A DNA stretch of 6,829 nt from Desulfobacterales bacterium (GCA_020056645.1 JAGVHJ010000194.1:1-6829); one strand, 5' to 3'. Positions 1 to 6,602 are shown, counted from the stretch's first letter. Program-made: numbers and translations. The notes: generated by a model not told the origin, from the letters alone.

Positions 1-173
1 AAGGTGAGATATCGCCGGGCCAGGAGATCGTACCATGAATTGACGCCCGCAAGGGTGATGTTGGGAAGTTCATAGTGCTGATAGGTATGGAACATGCTGA
101 CCCGCCAGAGCTGATCCCGTTCATCATAGGCCTCTCCCATCATGAGTGCCCAGCAGTCCTCATCCTGGTAATA
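1..173 (-). pseudogene. C-terminal continuation of the DUF1329 gene beyond the in-frame TGA
   Basis: Reading on the minus strand in the same frame immediately after the TGA at 174-176 gives 57 further open codons to the window edge. It begins YYQDEDCWALMMGEAYDERD, continues QLWRVSMFHTYQ, and later has WYDLLARRYL. These match the conserved C-terminus of DUF1329 proteins as remembered, where a KR-x-FY-x-DEDSW segment is followed by a YD...LWR stretch and a final YDL-x-RRYL motif. No frameshift is needed; only one codon separates the two halves. The true end lies outside the window. This is either the severed tail of a recently inactivated gene or the second half of an intact gene with a recoded or miscalled codon. 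The absence of further stops favours a very recent event, an error, or readthrough. Confidence 0.7.
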
Positions 174-1265
174 TCATCTCTTTTTATAGATGTGGCGGAC
201 CCCCTCCTTGAGGTTCATTTCAATCACCCATACCCGGTGGAGCTCATACCGGACTAAGTCGGGGTTGAGGTGGAAGGGCTTTAAGATATCTTCGTGTTTG
301 ATGGAGGGATCTTTCAGCGAATAACAGTTGTAGGGAATATAGATCTCTTTTTTTCCCGCAAGGGTAATGTTATAGCGGTCGGGTGGCCCGTTGAACATGG
401 TGTAGTCATCGGTGGTCCTCAACCCGTCCGCTGCGGTTCCCGGCCCGTCATAGGCCACGGTGGGCGCGAGCCGGACCCGGCGCTGCCCAGGGTTATAAAG
501 CCACGCCTTTCTGGGGGTGTTCATCATGTCGATATAGTCGTTCACGATGAGGATTCTTCCCGCCTGACGGGGTGGAGCAAGTGTCTCTTGGCGGAAAAGA
601 ATCATGATATCCCCCAAGGGCGCGCCCTCGACGTTAAATGGACGATTGATCACGTCGCTGATTCTCGTCAGGGTGAACTCCCCGTCTTTCCCCATGATCG
701 CCTGCTTGGTGACCGCCCGGTAACAGCCGGTCGGCGAGACATAGGAAAAAAGATGATTCATTAGGTTTTCCGTGCCATTCTGGGGGATGGGGAAAGGCAC
801 CGCGATGGTCCACCCTTTTGTGGAGAAATTCGTAAGATTCAACTCTCCGTTGACGGCGTTCTCTTTCACCGCCTTATAAACATACTCCGGGAAGCTTGAG
901 CTTCTTCTCGTGGGGTAGATGTTCATTTTGAAGGTTTCCGGATAGGCCTTGAACATGGCGATCTGGCCTTCGGAGAGTTTAGCCTTGTACTGTTCGTAAT
1001 TCTGGGCCGTGATCGTAAAGAGCGCCTTGTCATCCTTGAACGGGTCCACAAGGGTCTTGCCCTTTACATATCCAGGCGGTCTTCCGGTGTACCCGCCGGT
1101 CCACTCGGGAATCGTTCCATCCGCGTTACCTGCCTTGACCGCCCCAACAGGGGTCAATTCAGCGCCCAATTTCGCCGCTTCCTCCTGGGAGACCTTCGCG
1201 AAAGAGAGTCCGCCGGAGAGAGCGATCGCCAACAGTGTTATAATAAATAGTCTTGATGGTTTCAT
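174..1265 (-). CDS. DUF1329 periplasmic/outer-membrane-associated protein, cut short by in-frame TGA
   Basis: 363 codons. Residues 1-23 form a signal peptide: basic start, hydrophobic run, cleavage expected after SFA. There is no lipobox cysteine, so it is probably a soluble periplasmic protein. The mature part carries the usual DUF1329 landmarks: an early GTIPEWTGG segment, DPF...LFTITAQNY, a KLSEGQIAMFKAYP stretch, PFPIPQNG, and late GKKEIYIPYN and HRVWVIE...RHIYKKR. An AAGGAG lies 13 nt before the ATG. The start is 22 nt after the stop of the DUF1302 gene, so both are probably one transcript. Family members, from memory, are about 440-460 residues. This frame stops early, yet homologous sequence continues in the same frame past the TGA (see the entry for 1-173). 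DUF1329 and DUF1302 genes commonly sit together, often near RND/MMPL-type transporters, and are thought to act in outer-membrane export or lipid handling; the exact function is not settled. Family assignment is secure; whether the gene is functional is uncertain. Confidence 0.85.
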   Translation of the reverse strand: MKPSRLFIITLLAIALSGGLSFAKVSQEEAAKLGAELTPVGAVKAGNADGTIPEWTGGYTGRPPGYVKGKTLVDPFKDDKALFTITAQNYEQYKAKLSEGQIAMFKAYPETFKMNIYPTRRSSSFPEYVYKAVKENAVNGELNLTNFSTKGWTIAVPFPIPQNGTENLMNHLFSYVSPTGCYRAVTKQAIMGKDGEFTLTRISDVINRPFNVEGAPLGDIMILFRQETLAPPRQAGRILIVNDYIDMMNTPRKAWLYNPGQRRVRLAPTVAYDGPGTAADGLRTTDDYTMFNGPPDRYNITLAGKKEIYIPYNCYSLKDPSIKHEDILKPFHLNPDLVRYELHRVWVIEMNLKEGVRHIYKKR

Positions 1266-1287
1266 AGTGGTTGAAGAGCTCCTTTTC

Positions 1288-3270
1288 TTAAATTGAATAT
1301 TTCAAATTAAACGATACATAGTCTCGGTCTTCAAGGAGGTTGGCCGTGCCGGTGTGGCCTTCGCCTCCGGTGAAAATGGTGTAGCCCAGGTCAAACGACC
1401 AGTTTTGACGCCAGTCAAAACCCAGCTTAAGATCGATCTGTTTCCTGCCCTGGATGAAGGTTCCCGCGGATGTGGGCGCGGTGCCGTCCACATCGTGCCG
1501 GAAGACGACCAGGGGACTCATGTTGACTCCCTGGAACACATCGTAGAGGGTTCCTTTGGTCACGAGCACATATCCCCAGGAAAAGGGGTCCGCAAAGCTG
1601 TGGCTGGTCTGGGTCCCTTCGAGACCGCCGGAGGCTTTTTTGAAGTTACTGTCCGCGTCCGTGCCGCTGGGCCACGCCCTTCGGAGGCTGGCGCTTCGAT
1701 CGGTTCCCGGTGTTTCCAGGCGGAGCTCATCCCGATGCGGCATGTTTTTGATCCGGGTGAATCCCACCTCGGTCAGAAGGAGAATCTCATCGAAGCCTGC
1801 CCAGTTATAGAACATCTTGGTGAAATTGACATCCCAGTTGATGGTGTCCAGACGGACATAACCCTTTATTTCCTCTCCCTGGGCGTAGGTTCCCGGCATT
1901 TGGCTCAGCCCCGCATAAACGGGGGATATCCCAGCGTCGGAAATACTTTCCAGCATTTTGAATGACAACTCCTGGGCGTCGATCTGATAGGGCTCGTCTT
2001 TCCGGTAGGCGACTTCCCCGCCGCAGGCGACGCCAAAGGGAAGGAGGGTATTGAAGCTCATGCCAAAGAGTGAGATATCTTCCGGATAGACCAGCCGGTA
2101 AGCGGGCTGCACGGTATAGTCGGAAGCCGCTGGATTCAAGACGGCGCCAATGAACTGGGCGTAGGTGACATTGTCCAGTTTGTCCATATTGATCATCGGG
2201 GTTTTGCTGTGATAATTGGCGTAATAAAAATTGAATTCCGTGTCGTTTAAAGATTCGGCCTGAACGCCCAGCTTGACGCCATATTGCCCCTGGTCGTCGG
2301 CCTTTTTATCGTAGTCGCGCTTGACCACGAAATATTTGCTGGCGAGGACATTGGCCGGAGAGTTCATATCCATGCCGTGATAATCCGTATATTGAGAGAA
2401 TCCCAACTGAAGGTAGTCGCCGCCCGGCCCCACCACATCGCTTGTGGAAAAATAGGTTCCCGGAGAGTCCGGTGTGGTCTCTTCCCATTCATATTGATAG
2501 TAGGCGTCGAGGCTGAATCCATGGCCAAGGCCGATGGATGAAAAGACCGTTCCCTGGGGAACCAGCGCGTCCTTGATTTCAGCGCCCGGCACCCTGAATT
2601 TGGCCGCGTTGATGGGATTGCTCACGTTCATGCCATGGGGAATGAATCCGGCTTCGCCCCAGTTGATCACCTGGGACCCGAGGCGGAAAGCCACTGGATA
2701 CTCGGCCACATTAAAGGAGCTGTAAAAGAAATAATCCAGGAGATCAAAATCCCTTCCATGGTTATCCTTGATGTCGCTCTCTTCCATGATGTCCCAGCGC
2801 ATGTCATTGCTTTCCTCCATCAGGTAATGATCATAAAACCAGTTGGCCCGGGTGAAAACACCATAGGTCTTCCATCGGACATCGATTTCATGAACGCCCG
2901 AGATCGCTTGGGAAAAGAATCCCCTTCCGAAATTCAGGTTGCCGTCATCGCTGTTGGGATTCCAGGCCCCTTTGGGGATCGGATTGGTCTTGTCCGCCAG
3001 ATCGGTTAGATAGGCCGTATCATCCGCCGTCGTGGTCGGATCATTCTCGAACTGTTTCTGATTCGATTTGCCCACCAGGTCATAGTCGGTTTTTTCAACC
3101 CGGACGCTTCCGCCCACGGAGAATGTGGAATCGAAGGTGATATCGACCTCTCCCACCTTCGACTGAAAGGCATCGGCCTGAAACGGCGGGGTTCCCAAAG
3201 CAAATAGAGCGGTGAGCACACACATCTCTAAAAAACCCATTTTCTTGATGTTCTTTTTTATCATCCTCAC
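1288..3270 (-). CDS. DUF1302 family outer-membrane protein
   Basis: 660 residues. The N-terminus has a basic stretch, a hydrophobic core around residues 12-27 and a likely cleavage after ADA (about residue 34). Long alternating aromatic and polar segments typical of an outer-membrane beta-barrel follow, ending in a strand (DYVSFNLKYSI) that can serve as the barrel assembly signal, although the last residue is I rather than the usual F or W. Family-like features include the early FDSTFSVGGSVRV strand, the FRLGSQVINWGE motif near the first third, NPINAAKFRVPGAE, and an aromatic GFSLDAYYQYEWEETTPDSPG region. The start is GTG: AGGAGG lies 8 nt upstream of it, whereas the ATG two codons later would be 14 nt away. 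It heads an operon with the DUF1329 gene. Its role is probably outer-membrane passage or export of a hydrophobic compound with the DUF1329 partner, but the substrate is unknown and no inner-membrane transporter is visible here. Confidence 0.85.
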   Translation of the reverse strand: MRMIKKNIKKMGFLEMCVLTALFALGTPPFQADAFQSKVGEVDITFDSTFSVGGSVRVEKTDYDLVGKSNQKQFENDPTTTADDTAYLTDLADKTNPIPKGAWNPNSDDGNLNFGRGFFSQAISGVHEIDVRWKTYGVFTRANWFYDHYLMEESNDMRWDIMEESDIKDNHGRDFDLLDYFFYSSFNVAEYPVAFRLGSQVINWGEAGFIPHGMNVSNPINAAKFRVPGAEIKDALVPQGTVFSSIGLGHGFSLDAYYQYEWEETTPDSPGTYFSTSDVVGPGGDYLQLGFSQYTDYHGMDMNSPANVLASKYFVVKRDYDKKADDQGQYGVKLGVQAESLNDTEFNFYYANYHSKTPMINMDKLDNVTYAQFIGAVLNPAASDYTVQPAYRLVYPEDISLFGMSFNTLLPFGVACGGEVAYRKDEPYQIDAQELSFKMLESISDAGISPVYAGLSQMPGTYAQGEEIKGYVRLDTINWDVNFTKMFYNWAGFDEILLLTEVGFTRIKNMPHRDELRLETPGTDRSASLRRAWPSGTDADSNFKKASGGLEGTQTSHSFADPFSWGYVLVTKGTLYDVFQGVNMSPLVVFRHDVDGTAPTSAGTFIQGRKQIDLKLGFDWRQNWSFDLGYTIFTGGEGHTGTANLLEDRDYVSFNLKYSI

Positions 3271-3469
3271 ACTGTTTCCCTCCTTTTTTTGATGTTTTTA
3301 GTCTCTACTTCCATTCATTCCTAAATATCATCGTTTTTTTAAGGTCCATTTTCAGTAGTTAAAAGGTAAGACGGGATATCATTACCAAAAGAAAACTTCG
3401 TTTACAATGAAAACTCTTAGAATAATATTTTTTGCTTGAAACATTTTTTTGCATGCAGTAAGGATTTTT

Positions 3470-3496
3470 CTCTTTTTTTTAATTCAAAAAAAAGAG
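3470..3496. repeat. Perfect 11-bp A/T-rich inverted repeat
   Basis: CTC followed by eight T, a 5-nt spacer AATTC, then eight A followed by GAG. The two 11-nt arms are exactly complementary. On neither strand is it followed by a T run, so it does not look like a Rho-independent terminator. It lies about 20 bp upstream of the candidate promoter of the DHH gene. It may be a bent or cruciform-prone tract or a protein-binding site; an accident of homopolymer composition is also possible. Confidence 0.5.
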
Positions 3497-3514
3497 CAAA
3501 GGACCAGTTGGTAT

Positions 3515-3545
3515 TTGACGTCTATATGAGTACGAATCATATAAA
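3515..3545 (+). promoter_or_regulatory. Candidate sigma-70 promoter for the DHH gene
   Basis: A TTGACG -35-like hexamer (3515-3520) and a TATAAA -10-like hexamer (3540-3545) are separated by 19 bp, which is longer than the ideal 17. Transcription would start near 3552, giving a leader of about 70 nt. The hexamers are good but the spacing is poor, so this is tentative. Confidence 0.35.
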
Positions 3546-3622
3546 GTTTTAAGGTACTTTAACATAAAATTCTTTCATTTAAAAACAAAAAAACGGCATG
3601 ATTGGTTAAAAAACCTCCTCCC

Positions 3623-4531
3623 ATGAAAACCATAAAAAATAACAAGCGAATTGTGACAAGGCCCGATTTTGACGGTATTGTCTGTGCGGCGCTTCTTTTT
3701 GAGGCGGAATCCATTGACCAGCCCGTTCTGTGGACGGAACCGGGCGACATTCAACAGGCGAGAATCCCTATCCAAGATGGGGATATTCTGGCCAATCTGC
3801 CTTTTGATGACAGATGTCTCCTCTGGTTTGACCACCACATATCCAACCAGACGGAAAAGCCCTTTAAGGGTGCTTTCCGCATCGCCCCCTCTGCGGCAAG
3901 GGTGATCTACGAGCACTATCAGGAGATCTTTCAACACAGATATGACCGGCTGATAGCGGAAGCCGATAAGATCGACGCGGCCCGGCTGACAATGGATGAG
4001 GTTCTCTATCCTGAAAAATATCCCCTTGTTCTTCTCTCCATGACGATTATCAACCGGGACAAGGAGGATGAGAGCTACTGGAACCATCTGGTGGATCTGT
4101 TGAGAAAAAAATCCATTGAGGATGTCATGAAAGACCCGGAGGTCGAAAAACGGTCCCAGGCCATCGTCCGTCAAAACATCCTCTATAAAGAGGTCTTGCG
4201 AAAACACACCACGATTTCCCGGAATATCGCCGTCACAGACCTCAGATCGTATGATCAGGCCCCTTTCGGGAACCGGTTCATGGTCTACGCCCTCTATCCC
4301 GAAGCCATGGTCAGCATCCGCGTGAGATGCGCGGACAACGACAGAAACATCATCATCATGAGCGTGGGGCACAATATCTTTAATCAGAGCTGTCAGGTGA
4401 ATATCGGCCTTCTGTTGTCCCGGTATAACGGAGGCGGTCATCGGGGTGCGGGGGCGTGCAGCTTCGATGCGCCGCTTTATGAACAATACATCAATGAAAT
4501 AAAGGAGATTCTATACAAAAACGAATTGTAG
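3623..4531 (+). CDS. DHH-family phosphoesterase (exopolyphosphatase-related)
   Basis: 302 residues from the ATG. Metal-binding motifs of the DHH superfamily are visible in order: TRPDFDG (residues 12-18, Asp15 and Asp17), NLP (58-60) leading to WFDHH (Asp70-His71-His72), and ADKID (Asp115, Asp118). A C-terminal DHHA1-type glycine-rich substrate loop, GGGHRGAGAC, starts at residue 270. This combination predicts a cytoplasmic Mn/Mg-dependent phosphoesterase. Relatives include RecJ, NrnA oligoribonuclease/pAp phosphatase and family II pyrophosphatases or exopolyphosphatases; the precise substrate cannot be read from sequence. The histidine common in motif I is Arg13 here. A TTG at 3602 in the same frame would add seven residues (MVKKPPP), but the ATG is preferred because the protein family begins close to motif I. 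Neither start has a Shine-Dalgarno; the bases just before the ATG read CCTCCTCCC. It is probably monocistronic, because a strong promoter follows it. Confidence 0.85.
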   Translation: MKTIKNNKRIVTRPDFDGIVCAALLFEAESIDQPVLWTEPGDIQQARIPIQDGDILANLPFDDRCLLWFDHHISNQTEKPFKGAFRIAPSAARVIYEHYQEIFQHRYDRLIAEADKIDAARLTMDEVLYPEKYPLVLLSMTIINRDKEDESYWNHLVDLLRKKSIEDVMKDPEVEKRSQAIVRQNILYKEVLRKHTTISRNIAVTDLRSYDQAPFGNRFMVYALYPEAMVSIRVRCADNDRNIIIMSVGHNIFNQSCQVNIGLLLSRYNGGGHRGAGACSFDAPLYEQYINEIKEILYKNEL

Positions 4532-4573
4532 TCCCTTCCTATCCATTCAAATATATTGGGTTTTTTTTCTTCC

Positions 4574-4602
4574 TTGACACACAAGTTACGTTTTCATATA
4601 TT
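4574..4602 (+). promoter_or_regulatory. Sigma-70 promoter of the minCDE operon
   Basis: TTGACA (4574-4579, perfect -35) is followed after exactly 17 bp by TATATT (4597-4602, five of six matches to TATAAT), in an AT-rich setting. The predicted start is near 4609, leaving a leader of about 125 nt before minC. It is the best promoter in the window and lies between the DHH stop codon and minC, so minC-minD-minE are likely one transcript from here. Confidence 0.7.
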
Positions 4603-4640
4603 CTTTAAAAATTTTCTAATTTTGGGAAACCTTGTAACGA

Positions 4641-4718
4641 ATGATTTCCGATGATTATGCGCATCAACTACGTGGAAGCAACCGTTTTAGGGAAATGAAG
4701 ACGGCCGTCCGCCCTTGA
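4641..4718 (+). CDS. Possible 25-codon leader ORF upstream of minC
   Basis: An ATG in the predicted minC leader opens 25 codons (MISDDYAHQLRGSNRFREM, then KTAVRP). The TGA stop at 4716-4718 overlaps the TTGAGG that contains minC's only ribosome-binding candidate. Its own upstream GGGAAA is a weak and distant ribosome-binding site. A short ORF of this size can arise by chance, and no homology is claimed. If translated, ribosomes ending here could help or block minC initiation. Confidence 0.2.
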   Translation: MISDDYAHQLRGSNRFREMKTAVRP

Positions 4719-4734
4719 GGATTATTCAATTGAA

Positions 4735-5427
4735 ATGGATATGACCGATAACGAATTGCTTCCTGTAAAGCTGAAAGGGGTGGGTGACAGCCTGCGTGTG
4801 ACGCTTGACCCGACCCAGCCCATGGAACTTCTCAAAAAGGAGTTGGGCAAGCTTTTTGAACGCTTAAAACACCTGGCCATCAATGCGCGGGTCATCATCG
4901 ATCCGGGGGAGCAGGGGGAGCACGAAGCGCTGATCCATGAACTGGGTCTCTATCTCAAGGAGTCGTTCAGCGTGGGATGGGTCACCGGGCCCCCGCAGAA
5001 AAAGTCCGAAGAGGAAGAGAGAGTCCGCACACGGGATGTGGCCCACTCATTTGAACACCACCGAAGCGATGTGCTTTTTCTTTCCGGAAGGGTGAGGTCG
5101 GGTCAGAAGGTCCATGCCAGAAAGCATCTGGTGATCCTTGGAGATGTAAATCCCGGAGCTGAAATAGCCGCGGGTGGAGATATCATGGTGATGGGGCGTC
5201 TGCACGGTTCAGCCTCAGCCGGTCAACCCGCCAATGAAGAGGCGATTGTTCTGGCCCTTGATTTCAGGCCTTCTCTTCTTCAGATTGGAAATATGGTCGC
5301 CGCGGGTTCTTTAACCGCCAAGGGAGAGAGGCCGGAGTTCGCCCATATTAAAGATGGTCAGCTGATTGTTGATGATTATCTCAGCCTGAATCCGTTTAGC
5401 AAGATTCCCTGGCCCAAAACACGGTGA
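4735..5427 (+). CDS. minC: Septum site-determining protein MinC
   Basis: 230 residues, the normal MinC size. The N-terminal domain (about 8-84, starting PVKLKGVGDSLRVTLDP) is the FtsZ-antagonising MinC_N fold. A charged linker (about 85-110, GPPQKKSEEEERVRTRD) joins it to the C-terminal right-handed beta-helix. There the hallmark runs from RSGQKV (121-126) through LVILGDVNPGAEIAAGGDI (132-150) to MVMGRLHGSASAG (151-163). This domain dimerises and binds MinD, which carries MinC to the membrane near the poles to prevent Z-ring assembly. The ATG at 4735 gives a full N-terminal domain; an ATG two codons later (4741) is an alternative. The only ribosome-binding candidate, GAGG at 4717-4720, is about 14 nt away, so initiation may be weak, which suits a low-abundance inhibitor. 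It is first in a minC-minD-minE operon, 47 nt ahead of minD. Confidence 0.95.
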   Translation: MDMTDNELLPVKLKGVGDSLRVTLDPTQPMELLKKELGKLFERLKHLAINARVIIDPGEQGEHEALIHELGLYLKESFSVGWVTGPPQKKSEEEERVRTRDVAHSFEHHRSDVLFLSGRVRSGQKVHARKHLVILGDVNPGAEIAAGGDIMVMGRLHGSASAGQPANEEAIVLALDFRPSLLQIGNMVAAGSLTAKGERPEFAHIKDGQLIVDDYLSLNPFSKIPWPKTR

Positions 5428-5474
5428 AACATAAACGCTTTTTATTGATAATGTTAACATGAAAGAGGTGAACC

Positions 5475-6293
5475 TTGGAAGGTAAAATATTCGTTGTCAC
5501 ATCCGGCAAGGGCGGGGTTGGAAAAACGACCGCCACCGCATCCATCGGTGCGGCCATGGCCATGGAGGGGAAGCGTGTCGCCGTGGTGGACATGGATATC
5601 GGTCTGAGAAATCTAGATGTCATCATGGGACTTGAAAACCGGATTGTTTTCAATGTCGTGGATGCGGTGAAGGGAAAATGCAAGGTGCGGCAGGCCGCCA
5701 TCAAAGATAGGCGAATCGACAATTTGTTCCTGATTCCCGCCTCTCAGAGCGACAACAAGGACGCCCTCACCCCCGAAGGGGTCATCCGGCTAAGCAAAAC
5801 CCTCCGGAAGGAGTTTGATGTGGTCCTGATGGATTGCCCGGCGGGTATCGAACGGGGATTTGAAAACGCCGTGGCCGCCGCCGATGAGGCGGTGGTGATC
5901 TGTACGCCGGAAGTATCCTCCGTAAGAGATGCGGACAGGGTCATCGGCCTTCTTTACTCCAAATCGATCACGCCGAAACTGGTGATCAACCGGATCAACC
6001 CCTACCTGGTTGAGAGGGGTGACATGCTCAGTCATGACGATGTGATGGAGGTTCTTTCGGTGGAGCTTTTGGGCCTTGTGGAGATGGATGACCAGGTCAT
6101 TGTCTCATCGAATATCGGTATTCCTCTGGTCATGAACAAGGACTCTAAAGCGGGTCAGGCGTTCAAGCGCATCGCCATGAGATTAAACGGGAACTCGGAC
6201 CTGCCTATTGAAATTCCTCAATATGGTAATGGATTCTGGCGGAAATTCAGCCAGAAAATCGGCCTCAGTAAACCCAGGAGGATCCATGCTTAA
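5475..6293 (+). CDS. minD: Septum site-determining ATPase MinD
   Basis: 272 residues. It has the deviant Walker A GKGGVGKTT (11-19; signature Lys12, catalytic Lys17), the MinD-type switch I segment DMDIGLRNLD (39-48), Walker B/switch II VVLMDCPAGIE (116-126), and NRINPYL near 172. A C-terminal amphipathic membrane-targeting helix around GFWRKFSQKIGL (253-264) is clear. ATP-bound dimers attach to the inner membrane and recruit MinC; MinE triggers hydrolysis and release. FlhG/FleN-type relatives were considered, but the MinD-type switch sequence, the targeting helix and the neighbours decide for MinD. The start is TTG: GAGG at 5465-5468 is 6 nt upstream, no in-frame ATG or GTG is available because a TGA lies upstream, and the frame begins directly with MEGKIFVVTSGKGG. 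The last 8 nt overlap minE, indicating translational coupling. Confidence 0.96.
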   Translation: MEGKIFVVTSGKGGVGKTTATASIGAAMAMEGKRVAVVDMDIGLRNLDVIMGLENRIVFNVVDAVKGKCKVRQAAIKDRRIDNLFLIPASQSDNKDALTPEGVIRLSKTLRKEFDVVLMDCPAGIERGFENAVAAADEAVVICTPEVSSVRDADRVIGLLYSKSITPKLVINRINPYLVERGDMLSHDDVMEVLSVELLGLVEMDDQVIVSSNIGIPLVMNKDSKAGQAFKRIAMRLNGNSDLPIEIPQYGNGFWRKFSQKIGLSKPRRIHA

Positions 6294-6588
6294 CGGAATT
6301 TTTGACAAATTTTTCGGACCCAAAAAAGCGAGCAAGGATACGGCCAAGAAGAGGCTGAAGTTCACCTTGGTGTACGACAAGCTTGAAGTTTCAGACGATA
6401 TTCTGAAAGAGCTTCAGCGGGATATTGTGAATGTCATTTCAAAATATTTTGAGATCGACAAAGACTCTTTGAAATTGAACATTAAAAAATCGGAGGACTC
6501 CTCTTCCCTTGAGTTGAATACGCCGATTTTATCGGCAAGAAGGCTCTCTCCGGCATCCTCCCATGGCGTGATGACCGGGAGCCGGTAG
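6286..6588 (+). CDS. minE: Cell division topological specificity factor MinE
   Basis: 100 residues from the ATG at 6286, which has AGGAGG (6276-6281) 4 nt upstream and overlaps the end of minD by 8 nt (ATGCTTAA). The N-terminal amphipathic membrane-targeting segment LNGIFDKFFG (2-11) is followed by KKRLKFTLVYDK (21-32), the MinD-contacting anti-MinCD region. The topological-specificity dimer domain runs from about 33 to 82 and includes LKELQRDIVNVISKYFEIDKD (40-60) and SSLELN (73-78). MinE stimulates MinD ATPase and generates the MinCD gradient or oscillation. An earlier in-frame ATG at 6208 lies inside minD and is rejected because family alignment and the ribosome-binding site both point to 6286. 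The tail after about residue 82 (SARRLSPASSHGVMTGSR) extends past the end of the typical fold and may be variable or altered. Confidence 0.93.
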   Translation: MLNGIFDKFFGPKKASKDTAKKRLKFTLVYDKLEVSDDILKELQRDIVNVISKYFEIDKDSLKLNIKKSEDSSSLELNTPILSARRLSPASSHGVMTGSR

Positions 6589-6602
6589 ACAAAAAGCTTT
6601 TT
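6550..6602 (+). terminator. Weak terminator candidate at the end of minE
   Basis: CCGGC (6550-6554) can pair with GCCGG (6581-6585), with TCCC/GGGA pairing inside after a bulge, overlapping the last minE codons. A few bases downstream is the perfect palindrome AAAAAGCTTTTT (6591-6602), which ends in five T. The hairpin and T run are not directly adjacent, so termination here is only a possibility. The larger palindrome just downstream is the other candidate for ending the operon. Confidence 0.25.

Larger units (their letters stand above)
3271..3622. other. AT-rich divergent intergenic region
   Basis: The 352 bp between the minus-strand DUF1302 gene and the plus-strand DHH gene hold no convincing gene. 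The stretch is strongly AT-rich with many A and T runs and should contain promoters for both directions. I see a candidate plus-strand promoter near 3515-3545 and a perfect 11-bp A/T inverted repeat at 3470-3496. There is also a small inverted repeat GGTAA-12 nt-TTACC at 3365-3386 that could be an operator. I found no convincing sigma-70 or sigma-54 promoter on the minus strand for the DUF1302 operon. Confidence 0.6.

Noticed and set aside
1354..1965. A 203-codon plus-strand ORF inside the DUF1302 gene
   Set aside because: It is antisense to a recognised outer-membrane protein and contains no identifiable domain or start signal.
3434..3453. Sigma-54 promoter (TTGAAAC...TTTGCA)
   Set aside because: The TTTGCA half fits a -12 element, but the -24 GG is missing at the required spacing.
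3575..4486. A 303-codon minus-strand ORF antisense to the DHH gene
   Set aside because: The plus strand carries all DHH-superfamily motifs in order; the antisense translation shows no family features and follows from codon bias on the opposite strand.
4532..4570. Terminator after the DHH gene
   Set aside because: A run of eight T follows TTGGG, but only a three-base CCA/TGG stem can be drawn, too weak to call.
5475..6293. FlhG/FleN flagellar regulator instead of MinD
   Set aside because: The protein has a MinD-type DMDIGLRNLD segment and a C-terminal amphipathic targeting helix, and it lies between minC and minE.
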